Shown piece after piece: positions 1 through 8,951 of a stretch of DNA of 12,210 nt. The translations under genes were made by a program, and so were the position numbers. The notes below the pieces were generated by a model. The model saw nothing but the letters and a program-made list of their open reading frames with translations, had not been told where the DNA came from and searched no databases. The stretch is from Cerioporus squamosus (lineage: Eukaryota > Basidiomycota > Agaricomycetes > Polyporales > Polyporaceae): positions 1-12,210 of the forward strand of contig JABYQS010000849.1 of NCBI GenBank assembly GCA_022592435.1, read 5' to 3'. Positions within the stretch are counted from its first letter, which is position 1. Each line of letters opens with the position of its first letter.

Positions 1-1102
1 AAGGTTAGAGGGCAGGGTCCATGGAGTTGTCGTCCAGGCGAGAAGGGAGGTCGTGCGGTCGTCTACGAGAGGGAAGCAACAGTGACAGCAGGATCGTTCA
101 CATCCTTGTACGCCAGGCCAGCCTCGAAGTTGGATAGCGGTGTTGTGCAGCCGGTGGAGTAGGGCATGACCTTCAGCCCGCGGTACACCTGGCCCTTGTC
201 GAAGAGCGTCTTGAACGCCCACCAGACACTCTCCATGTATGGCGTGTTGAGGGTCTTGTAGTCGTTGTCGAAATCGATCCAACGACCCATGCGCTCGACG
301 GTTCGACGCCATTCCGACGCGTACCGCATGACGATAGCACGACACTCGGCGTTATACTGTGCGATACCCATCTTCATCACGTCGTCCTTACTGGTGATTC
401 CGAGTTTCTTGTCGATCTCGTGCTCGACGGGCAGGCCATGGGTATCCCAACCGAATCTACGAATAACATGATGACCGGTGACATGTGCATGTCGTGTGAC
501 GATATCCTGTCAACAGAAACGAGTCAACTCTAGTCATGGCACTGTGGCAGAAGGCAGTTCTCAGGAAGCACAGATGTGTGCAAGGCCATGCAAGTGCACA
601 TGAGTCACGGTAGCAGTGACTTTGGAACTCTCTCGCAAGCTTGCCGCACGAGACCGCAGAAGATCGTGCAGCGAACTAATAGTGAAATGGGTCCCAGTCT
701 CGCAGTGGTTTCGAATCTCGCGCTCTCTCATGACGAGAGCAAAATGACCATGACATTTGTACCAACTAGTAGGAGTTGCAGGAAGATTCCATGGCGATGC
801 CATCCCGTTATCGGAAATTGAACAAGCGTATGGACGTACCTTGATAGTTCCTGCGAGCAGATGGCCGTAGTGCGGGAGTCCCGTGGCGAAGGGAGGACCA
901 TCAAAGAACGTGTAAGTGGGTTTCCCCTCCGAGAGCTTCAGACTCGTCCGGAATGCATCGATCTCTCTCCAGTACGCGATGACTTTCTCCTCTTCTTTCG
1001 CGAAGTTGAATGGTGCAGATACTGTGTTTTGCCGACATCAGCTCGAGACGTGATTTTGGTGCCAAAGCTGTTCAGCTTACAGTTGTGTGGAGGGAACGAC
1101 AT
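1..1102 (-). CDS. ILS1: Isoleucyl-tRNA synthetase, cytoplasmic (5' part, truncated by window edge)
   Basis: Class I aminoacyl-tRNA synthetase that charges tRNA-Ile in the cytosol. Read on the minus strand it has three exons: 1102-1081 (22 nt), 1021-840 and 506 to beyond 1. The start ATG at 1102-1100 gives MSFPPHN, and phase is kept across both introns. Exon 2 carries [20 protein letters not shown], which contains the HIGH-type ATP-binding signature as HYGH. Exon 3 continues with [20 protein letters not shown] and then [12 protein letters not shown], both classic for eukaryotic IleRS. Near the left edge [13 protein letters not shown], the start of the editing (CP1) region, is present. It lies in a different frame from the upstream DVNDPAVTV: one base is missing at about 73-79, and no intron of usable size fits there. 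Intron 1 is 59 nt; intron 2 (507-839, 333 nt) is unusually long for this locus. The identity is certain; whether the frame break is biological or a sequence error is open. Confidence 0.96.
507..839 (-). other. Long intron 2 of the isoleucyl-tRNA synthetase gene
   Basis: The donor GTACGT begins at 839 and the acceptor TTGACAG ends at 507. The intron falls exactly between the Lys of LLAGTIK and the Asp of DIVTRHAHV, so it splits the region just after the HIGH motif in phase 0. At 333 nt it is several times longer than most introns here. Open frames inside it do not resemble any protein. I looked for C/D-box snoRNA motifs and found no convincing pair. Confidence 0.85.
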
Positions 1103-1709
1103 GTCGAGGGCCTTGAGAGGCTCTTGGCCCCGAGTAGCAGGGAGGATGAGGGTCTGAAGTGAAGCTGAATGAGCACTCGAGTCAACTCTGCTAAGTAACT
1201 TTCTCCTGGCAGATAAACGCCCAAGTATTCACTGCACGATCGGATGATCTCAGATCTAATCGCTCTGCTGTCGGCCCGTAAACGGTCCGCCCAACAGGCG
1301 AACTCAAGGCTACTGAACGTCTGGCATCGGCAGGCTAAGGGCTTCAAGCTTTAGGACTCAAGCCGTTATATTCATCAGCTTGATACCGTCTCTTCATGAG
1401 ATGCCTGACCTGAAGACCATACCGCTATATATTGGAGGAAACAGTCGAACCCGTCAAGCTGCATCGGCTCGGTATGAGCAGGGCACGATGTTCCACAAAG
1501 ACAGTAATAGTCGAAGTGCAGAGAGAACACTGCGCCGTGGACCACGAGAACACGCAACAGGGACAACGGGTGCTGGTTCGGTAGTCATACATTTGCGTAC
1601 ATACACGCATGACCCGCATACTCGTCAGGCAACCGGGCGATAAAGCGAGGGCCATGCTGGACGAAGAGCCAAAAAGTGTGATAGAAAGCATGTCGTACAT
1701 GTACATCGT
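1103..1709. other. Intergenic: 3' side of RPL12 and promoter of the IleRS gene
   Basis: About 600 nt between two minus-strand genes. It must hold the RPL12 3' UTR and terminator (right part) and the IleRS promoter and 5' UTR (left part). A TATATAT run at 1426-1432, overlapping a minus-strand CCAAT (1431-1435), lies about 330 nt upstream of the IleRS ATG, which is far for a core element. The perfect palindrome GTACATGTAC (1695-1704) sits just after the RPL12 stop. Short open frames on both strands have no recognisable content, and I see no RNA gene. Confidence 0.6.
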
Positions 1710-2385
1710 CTACTCGTCCGGCACCTCGATCTCCCCGCTGTTGATCTGCTCAATGATGTCGTGGGGGGGCTGGCCGTCAACCGTGCAGCCGACACTCTGC
1801 GCCGTGCCGAGAATCTCCTTCGCGCCGTTTGCAAGAGTCTTAGCGAGGGATTTTGACCGCATGGTGCGTGCAATGTCAAGGATCTCGTCAAAGGTGACGT
1901 TGCCAGAGTGCTTGATGTTCTTCTCCTTCTTGCGGTCGCGTGGGGGCTCTGGGGTTACGAAGAAGTATGAACATACGTTTTCGCTATGCAACGGTCTCTA
2001 CCCACCCTTGAGGGCCTTGATGACGAGGGAAGAGGCGGAGGGAACGACGTCGACCTTGGCTTGACGGTTTTGAATGGTGAGTTGGACGGTTACGCGGAGA
2101 CCCTTCCATGCAGAGGTCGCCTTGGCGATATCTTCACCGACCTTCTTCGGTGACTGCATTGCACAACCATTGAGCATCGCCCGTTCAATATCCCAGTAGC
2201 ACATAGCGACGTACGAGACCCAGAGGACCAATTTTGGGGGCAAGTGCCGAAGAGGCACCGACTTCACCTCCCGTCGCCCGAAGGTAGATGATCTTGATTT
2301 CGTTGGGGTCCTAGGAAACGAGATCCGTCGTGAGCGCAGGCAGAGAGACAACCAGAACATTGCGACGCACGATCTTGGGGGCCAT
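1710..2385 (-). CDS. RPL12: 60S ribosomal protein L12 (uL11 family), complete
   Basis: Protein of the large-subunit stalk base, where it binds 25S rRNA with the P-stalk near the GTPase-associated centre. Four minus-strand exons: 2385-2371 (15 nt, MAPKI), 2310-2215, 2153-2006 and 1948-1710. Introns are 60, 61 and 57 nt, with donors GTGCGT, GTACGT and GTGGGT. The spliced product is 165 aa, the usual length for eukaryotic L12. It reads through the family landmarks in order: [19 protein letters not shown] at the N-terminus, KIGPLGL then [32 protein letters not shown], and in the last exon [18 protein letters not shown] and [15 protein letters not shown], ending EIEVPDE. Phases match at every junction. 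The first coding exon is only five codons, so an annotation that starts further upstream or skips it would be wrong. A pyrimidine-rich stretch lies just before the ATG, as is common in ribosomal protein genes. Neighbour on the other side of the start is the divergent cyclin gene. Confidence 0.98.
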
Positions 2386-2728
2386 GGCGAATGTGGAGGG
2401 GGAGGGAAGGAACGGCGGCGAGTATACACAGAACGACCGGATAGATTATCCCAGTCCCGCACCGGAGCGTGTAGTCTAGAATAAGGTTTGGGCGAGGCTG
2501 AAGAGCTGTATAGTGGCTCGGCATGTGCCGAGGCCTGGAGGGCGCGCACCAGACGCTGGCGGGGGACTGGGCGTCAGCTATCAAGATGATCTACGCGAGG
2601 AGTCTGATTGGGCGGGCGGTCGTCCGGACCTGAGCTCTGCTTCCCCACATTCCTCCGCTCGCGCTCATCGTCGGGAACAGCGAGCACGACACTTGGCGGT
2701 TGGCGGGCTAGGCTGCCGCAATGGGTGG
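2386..2728. promoter_or_regulatory. Divergent promoter between RPL12 and the cyclin gene
   Basis: Only 343 nt separate the RPL12 ATG (minus) from the chosen cyclin ATG (plus). A minus-strand CCAAT box (ATTGG at 2607-2611) overlaps a GGGCGGG GC box (2610-2616) near the middle. The minus-strand side just before RPL12 is rich in C and T, as in many fungal ribosomal-protein promoters. No clear TATA box is seen for either gene. An open frame runs through part of this interval in the cyclin frame from an ATG at 2513. If that start were used, the promoter would be shorter; its low-complexity Arg/Gly/Ser-rich translation argues against it. Confidence 0.6.
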
Positions 2729-3832
2729 ATGGAATCTCCAGAGAGGGTCGAACTGCCGGCTGCCTTCGAGGACGCCGATGTAGACGTCCTAGTCCAACTC
2801 ATCGGTGCGTCTCCTCTCCGCCATGCTCGCCGAGTCCGACACTGAGCTCCTCGCCAGCCGACATGATGGAACGCGTGATGGCCCACAACGACCAGATACC
2901 TCTCTCTCCGTGCGTCGAACCCTGCACGTACAGCAGGAAGTGTTGCCGATGACACTTCCAAACGCACAGCGAAAGTCTCACACGCTTCCACTCGCGCACT
3001 GCCCCTGGGATTTCCATCCTAGACTACCTGCGGCGTATAGTCAGGTTCACTAAAGCCGAGGTACGTTTGCCAGTTTTCTCCTGTTGCACCGGTACAGATT
3101 GCTTACGCAGAGGGGCCAGCGCGTATGCCTGCTAATAACCTTGCACTACATCGATCAGATCTCCGCGCGGATGCCTGCCTTCGTCCTCTCGTCTCTCACC
3201 TGCCATCGTTTCGTCATCGCGGCCATATGTGTTTCCAGCAAGTGTCTCTGCGACGCCTTCTGTAGCAATAGTGTCTATGCCAAGGTCGGCGGCATCCCTG
3301 TGGCGGAGCTTAACGTCCTCGAGCGCGAATTCCTGCGCATAATCGACTGGAACCTCACGGTCAGCATCTGTTCCTTCTGCCTGCGCCTCATGCAAACCAC
3401 ATACCTGTGTCCTAACTTTCCACCCCCGATATCGCTTGCCGTGATCCGCCTGGCTTCCCGATGTAGTGCACCCGCGAAGTCCTGCAGGAATACTACGTCA
3501 ATCTCGTCCGCCAATTCAGCAAGGGCGGCTATGTCATCTCGGATGCCCAGTCGTCCAGCAGCCTGTCATCGGACAGTGACATGGACACCGAGTTCTCCCC
3601 GACCTCATCGCCCGCTCCCACCCCACAGCCCGCCATGCAAGCTTTACACCCACACCGATCCGGCAACGTGTCCTCCGCCTCGAGGCACGAACCCTCGACC
3701 GTTCTCATCGACACGGCCACCCTCGCACCGGAGGCACCGCAGCCTCCCACGCTGGAGCAGAACATGGCCTTCGCGGCGCTTCAGCAGGAGCAGGAGCTCG
3801 AGTCCGAGACAGACATGGACACAATGCGATAA
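2729..3832 (+). CDS. PHO80/PCL-type cyclin (Pho85-class CDK partner)
   Basis: Cyclin of the Pho80/Pcl class, expected to activate a Pho85/CDK5-like kinase in nutrient or cell-cycle signalling. Five exons: 2729-2804, 2858-2909, 2976-3060, 3120-3359, 3467-3832. Introns are 53, 66, 59 and 107 nt, phases agree, and the product is about 272 aa. The cyclin box occupies roughly residues 20-165: DVDVLVQLIADMMERVMAHN, then ISILDYLRRIVRFTKAE, CLLITLHYIDQISARMP, LTCHRFVIAAICVSSKCLCD, and YAKVGGIPVAELNVLEREFL followed by IIDWNLTCTREVLQEYYVNL. The YAKVGG and LNxLExEFL segments are diagnostic of this subfamily. After residue 170 the tail is Ser/Pro-rich and acidic and probably disordered. The start is uncertain: 2729 gives a compact N-terminus, but the frame is open to an ATG at 2513. 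Intron 3 has two acceptors nine bases apart (after 3110 or 3119); 3119 fits family spacing better. Which paralogue (PHO80 or a PCL) cannot be said. Confidence 0.9.
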
Positions 3833-4952
3833 CCATCCGTGGGTGGTTCGGTCTCCGGCTCCACCAGCGTGGAATGTCTCTGGATATCTGGACACTGGAC
3901 GGTTAGGCGAGGATGGCACAGGGTGCGGACCATGTGTAGAAGATAAGTGGCGGTATTAAATTAGAGCCAATACTCGCATGTTTCCACTAGCAGTACTGTA
4001 AGACGACACGATCGATATCTAGCTACACGCGGGGGCCTGCGACGGCCGTTCCGAATCCACCGAGTGTGGTATATCACACGGACTTTCCGAGGGAGTGGCA
4101 AGTGACACAAGTAAATAACAACGGGCTGCAAAGGAGTGTCCGACGATCCTACGATCCTACTACTGACGTACTGCTAAACGAGCGGATGCGAAAGCGGGCA
4201 AGGTTCCCAGTCCGATACGAAACTAACTGAATATGTACCTAACCGGGGAACATTGCGATGGTGCGTACTAATACTTGAGTGCGAGAGAGCGAAACGAGGG
4301 AATGGTGGGGCGGTGGATGCAGGGTGCAACGAGCGTAGCAACAATACTATACACGTCCCGTACCAGCGAAGACGACACTACTCCTCGTAATGCATAGAAC
4401 TACGTCCAACCAATGTTATTCTCGACGACGACAGGAGTATCGTACAGGCAGTTGAGACATTGGTGGCCCGGGCAAGTACGCTACGGTGGGCAGCAGGCCG
4501 TCTAAGCGGAGGGAGGGGAGGGTGAAGGGCAACAGTCCGTGCAATTGTCCCCACACCGCGCACCAGGGACGGTGCGCAGGCGAGGGGCGCAGCGAGGGTG
4601 GAAGGGGAGTGGGATTACGGCAATGACGGAGAACAGTACACATGTGAGGGGCATTGTTTGATGAGCGGGGCAGGTGAGTTGAATTGCAAAGAAGGGCAAA
4701 GCGGAGAGGATCGACAAACGATGAGCGGAGCCGAGAGAATGTGCGCGTCACGACAAGGGAGGGCGATCTCGTTTTTCCATCCGCGGGTGGGAGCCCGCGG
4801 CGACGAATACTAATACAACGCGCCAGCCCACGCAACGAGCAGCGACAGGCGGGTGCGCATGCGGAACAACGTCTACCGACGAGCACGGATGAAAGGGACG
4901 AAACCGGCCGCACTTCTTCGCCGGACGTGCGGGAGCGTAGCAAGCAGGACGC
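3833..4952. other. Convergent 3' intergenic region, no gene recognised
   Basis: 1.1 kb between the stop of the plus-strand cyclin and the stop of the minus-strand kinase, so it should hold both 3' UTRs and terminators. No perfect AATAAA was found; AT-rich patches such as GTATTAAATTAG (3953-3964) and the stretch around 4110 are the best candidates for cyclin 3'-end formation. The longest open frame (4416-4943, minus, 175 aa) is Arg/Ser/Pro-rich, with no motif, and looks like chance. The nine-base string TACTAATAC occurs twice (4266-4274, 4808-4816), and an eight-base tandem duplication sits at 4143-4158. None of these points to a function. Confidence 0.6.
4781..4800. repeat. Short GC-only inverted repeat (possible hairpin)
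   Basis: CCGCGGG (4781-4787) and CCCGCGG (4794-4800) are exact reverse complements around a six-base spacer. It lies about 150 nt beyond the kinase stop on the transcribed strand, so it could fold as a 7-bp hairpin in that gene's 3' UTR. A GC-rich genome produces such repeats by chance; function is inference only. Confidence 0.4.
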
Positions 4953-7900
4953 TCACCGGCGAAGGGCAGACAGCATCTTCGCGAGAGCGTTGATCTGTCC
5001 CTTCTGCACCTTCCGCGGGGTACCGTCGAGCGACTCGCCTCCCTCCCGATCTCTGTTGCCACCGTCGCCACGGCCAGCATGATCCAGGTCACTCGTGCTC
5101 GTCGCTGCATCCGCGCGCTGACCGAGAGGTGACTTTGGGTGCTGCGGGCGTTCGTTGATCGTGTCCAAAGTCAGGTCTGTCGGCTTCTTCGCCCGCCGGT
5201 TGCGCACGGGCGGTCCACCAAACTTGGCGTCGTCGGGATTAGGATACATCTGGCGAGGCAGTTGATACAGCTCCCATGGAGTGCCAGTAACGACTAAGAT
5301 AGAAGGGTCAGATGAGATGAAACACCGTCGAAGGATAACAACTTACACTTGACATTCGCGGGCATCTGCGACTGCGTGGGGTCCTGGGTGTACTTGCTGC
5401 CCTGACTGCGCCAGCTCTGCGACGACACACTCGTCGCCGCCGTCGCCACACTACGAGAGCTGTTGTTGCTGTAGCGCGTGAACGCAGAGGTCGACGTTCC
5501 GGCGCTAGACATTGAGCTCCGCCAGTTGCTCGACGCCATCGAACTTGCGCTCGATGCAAGCGGGCGGCCACTACGCGTGCTTGAGGGCGAAACTCCGCGC
5601 TCGGATCTCTTGTCCCCGTTGTTGGCATAGGGGCCACCGTAGCGTCGCTCGGGGCTGCTGCGGGGCTGCGGCGAGCGGAACGGGGACCCAGATGAGGGGC
5701 CCCATGTCGCACTTCCCGTGGGACTAGCAGAGTACGGCGAATTCTTGGGGCGGCGGCCGCGGTTCCACGAAGCGACGTCGTCGTCGCGGTCTCGGTCGCG
5801 GCCAGCCGGGTGCGGAGCAGGCGTATGCGGCGTCTTGACCGAAGGCGCTGGCGGCGCGTTCAGGCTCATCAGCAAGTTCGTGACATTGCTGGCAGTCGCG
5901 GACATTTGCTTGCCACCCGGCGTGACTGGCTCGGGCAAACTGGGACCGTCCTCGGTAGCAGGAGAGAGCTTCGCACCGGCGGCGGCGCTCGCACTGCCCT
6001 TGCCGAAGGACAACTTCCACTTCGACGACTTCTTGGAGATCGACGGAGTCGTGGAACTTGAGGACACAAGAGAAAGAGGAACGGAAGAGTTAAGGAGGGT
6101 GAGTGGCGGCAATGCCATGCCGGGAGAGATGGGATACTGGATAGGACGAGCGTCCGGCGGCTGGGAGGCAGCAGACGTCCGCGATGTACGAGAGATTTCT
6201 CGTGCGAGAGTCTGGGATGCCTGGGCAAGGGTCTCGAGGGTGACGTCGTGGACAGACGCAGGGCTCGTCGGAGACATCGTCGACGTCGAGCCCTTACCCT
6301 TCCGAGCACCACGTTTGCGTCGCTTGTGCGTGGACGCAGAGCGCGAGCCTCCTTCGCCTTCCATCTCCCCGTCGTGTTCATGTTGGTCGTGAATGTCGTT
6401 AGTATGCTCCGCAAGCATGCTCTCCTGCTCGTTCTCGCCGTCAGGCACAGGGGCAAGCGTAGTCGGGTTCTCAAGCTTGTGCTCGTACGCAGGCGCGAAG
6501 GATGACGCCCGCGAGAGGTTGCGAGAAGCGCGACGAGAGATCGTCTCCCCTGCCACCATGGAGTTGCGCAGCGAGGGACGGCGGGAGTGAGGGATGGAGG
6601 CAAGGCGGTGGCCCTGCACGGAGGAAATAGAGATCGTGCGAGTGTGACCGTGGAGTGAGGGACCACCAAGGAGGGTAGGGAGGTCCTTGATCCAAACACC
6701 GAAGTCACGGGCGGATATCCGCTTGGAGTCGTCCTTCGGGTCGTCCAGGATGCAGAAGACGTTGTTGGCCAGGAACTCAGCAACGGGGAGCGTCATGCCA
6801 GTAAAACGCTGCATGAAGAAGTTGACGGGCTGTTGGCGGTAGAGCTCAAACGACGAGCACACGCCTAGCGTAGTGTCCGTCCAGGGGTTATAATGGTACA
6901 ACCTGACGAAGAACGAGAACATGAGTCGGAACTTCCAACAGGCAGAGTATATGCGCCACTCACATATTGATAAGCACGATACCAAGTGACCAGACGTCGG
7001 CTGCTCGCGGTGAATAAGTAGGATGTATGTTATTACGGCATTCTAAATCGACCAGGAGTCAGCACAAAGAATGAATTATAACGGCATGCAATTCAAACAT
7101 ACCGAAGCTCATGTAGGGGGCACTGCCACAGTCCATATCCGCCGACTCGACATCGGTTGTGGACAAGCCGAAGTCACTGAGCTTGACGATGACCTTACGC
7201 TCAGACCGCCCATCGGGGAGCGTCGTCCAACCGTCCGTGACAATGAAGTTCTCGGGCTTGATGTCGCGGTGGAACACGGAGTTATCGTGGCAGGTGGCAA
7301 CAGCCTCGCACATCTGCGAGAACATAGACGCGATGAGGCGGAGGCGGGTGCGCGAGAGCAGCTGCGCAGGGTTGAGGGAGGAAAGAAGACTGGGTGTTGG
7401 CGGAGTGCGAGAGGCGCAGCTTGAGTCCGATACCGAAGGCGAGGTCGACAAGTCCATAGTGGCGGGGTCAATGTCGTAGTGGTCGCGGGCTTGTTCAAGG
7501 AAGTAAAAGAGGTCTTCACCGGGTACAAACTCGAGGAGAAGAAGCAAGAAAGAAGGGGTCTCGAGGGTGCGATGAAGCGTGACGATGTTGGGGTGGGCCG
7601 GGAGGGACTGGTGAATCGTAGCCTGTGGGAAAGTGGCCACCCTGTTAGCTATCACGGCAGACAGAACAAAGCATATAGGCGTACGCACCTCGAACAGCTG
7701 GGCTGTAAGCGCATCCTCGTCAAGGTTCGCTTTCGACAGCACCTTGATGGCATATTCGCGGCCGTACTCCGTAGACTGATTGCCAAAGTATCCGTCATCC
7801 AGGTCCATGCGTCCGATAGCATGGCCGTCATCAGAAGGCAGAGGACGCGACAGAACCTCGCGCACGAGGTACACGACAGCGTAGCTACCTGTACCAAGCT

Positions 7901-8456
7901 TCCTGACAACCTCGAACTCCTTCGCCGGTTCATCGTAGTCGACCCGCGGCTCGGATGAGCTTATCGGGACCCGTGTGACAATCTCGCCCTGAAGATACAG
8001 ACCCTCTCCGACCAAGTCGCCCTGTGAGAGAACATCGACGGTGCTCGAAGACATCGACGAGTGGCCACTCGAGCGAGAGCGGCCGTCAAACGAGGGGATC
8101 TCGGACCGGAGCGGGTGCGGAGAACGAGGGACGGGACTGGGGAGCTGCCGAGGCGAAGAAGTGAGAGGAGAGCGGTGGATCAGTTTGGCGGGAGTGGATG
8201 ATATGGGGGACGGGAGCGGGGAGGGGTAGGTGGAGACAGACGCGGACGAAGTGGGGGACAGAGCAGTGGGGATGTTGAGGGGAGTTACGGAGATGGTTGG
8301 GGGGAGGGGTGGGACGACGCGGTCATGACCAGTGAGCTTTGCGAGGCGGGAATGGCCATTGCGGCGGTCGTCAAGGTCTCTGTCTCTACCATGGGTGGGC
8401 GTGCGCTTCGAGGAGGACAGGGAGAGTGGGGGGAGCTGAACTGGATACTGCAACAT
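4953..8456 (-). CDS. KSP1: Serine/threonine protein kinase, Ksp1/Ran1 type
   Basis: Protein kinase related to yeast Ksp1 and fission-yeast Ran1, regulators tied to nutrient signalling and developmental switches. Five minus-strand exons: 8456-7689, 7622-7103, 7042-6964, 6902-5347, 5293-4953. Introns are 66, 60, 61 and 53 nt, phases agree, about 1087 aa. A Ser/Pro-rich N-terminal 180 residues precede the kinase domain. Motifs: glycine loop KLGTGSYAVVYLV (about 186-198), YAIKVLSK with the ATP-binding Lys (about 238), FHRDIKPENF (catalytic loop, about 373), SDFGLST (about 405), and APYMSFECRNN in place of the usual APE motif. Typical of the family are RAADVWSLGIVLINMLYHYN, PWTDTT, SSFELYRQQPVNFFMQRF and LANNVFCILDDP. 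A Ser/Thr/Pro-rich insert of about 45 residues follows DLFYFLEQARDHYD within the domain. The remaining half is low-complexity Ser/Arg/Pro sequence, then a more ordered tail (TPWELYQLPRQMYPNP, ending QINALAKMLSALRR). The start is uncertain: 8456 gives MLQYPVQLPPLSL, but the frame is open to an ATG at 8711. Confidence 0.92.
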
Positions 8457-8919
8457 TAGGTGACAAGCTAGAAGTCGTAAGCCGGAAGTAGACGGGTCTG
8501 CGCTCTTGTTCTTCTCGAGAGAGGAGAGGTCGGGCGAGATGTCTTGGAGAAGGGCGTGGACTACAGACGGACGGGAGCTGGCTCGATATGCATGCAGAGA
8601 GGTGGCGGCGGGCTGAACCTGACCAGTCGACGGGGGGTGTGGCTCTCCAAGGGCTCCTGTCGGACACGGGGGAGACTCGGACGCCCCAGGACGTCTGCGA
8701 GCGGCGGGCAAGCCTGGCTGGAGGAAGCGATAGGCAGGCAGGCGGGTGGGAGATGGCAGCAGGAGGCAAAGCTGGCGAGCGGGGATTGAAATATGGCGCG
8801 CGAGGATAGCGGGGCGTGATGTGTGCGGTGCACGCGAGTCGACTGGTCAGCGCGGGCTGGGACTCGAGCAGCAGACGGACTCACCGCTGACAACAACCAC
8901 GGCGACGCGAGGGACGGCC

Positions 8920-8951
8920 AGAGGAGGAAGAGGGGAGGGAGGAAGAGAAGA
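8920..8951. promoter_or_regulatory. Polypurine/polypyrimidine tract upstream of the kinase gene
   Basis: Thirty-two consecutive purines on the plus strand, hence a pure C/T tract on the strand from which the kinase is transcribed, about 465-495 nt upstream of the chosen ATG. C/T-rich blocks near transcription start sites are a common feature of fungal promoters, so this is a plausible core-promoter element. The assignment is inferred from position and composition. Confidence 0.5.

Noticed and set aside
1695..1704. GTACATGTAC palindrome after the RPL12 stop as a Puf3-type RNA site
   Set aside because: It contains TGTACATG but not the full UGUANAUA consensus.
4143..4158. Tandem duplication of an eight-base unit (ACGATCCT)
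   Set aside because: Two copies only, in a non-coding region; too short to call a repeat element.
4416..4943. 175-codon open frame on the minus strand between cyclin and kinase
   Set aside because: Arg/Ser/Pro-rich with no motif, in a GC-rich convergent 3' region; several other frames there are equally open.
5718..6392. 224-codon plus-strand open frame
   Set aside because: It is the antisense shadow of the Ser/Arg/Pro-rich region of the kinase exon 6902-5347, whose frame is fixed by splicing and by family motifs on both sides.
5869..6783. 304-codon minus-strand open frame
   Set aside because: Out-of-frame shadow of the same kinase exon; its Arg/Leu/Ser-rich translation is typical of a shifted GC-rich coding region.
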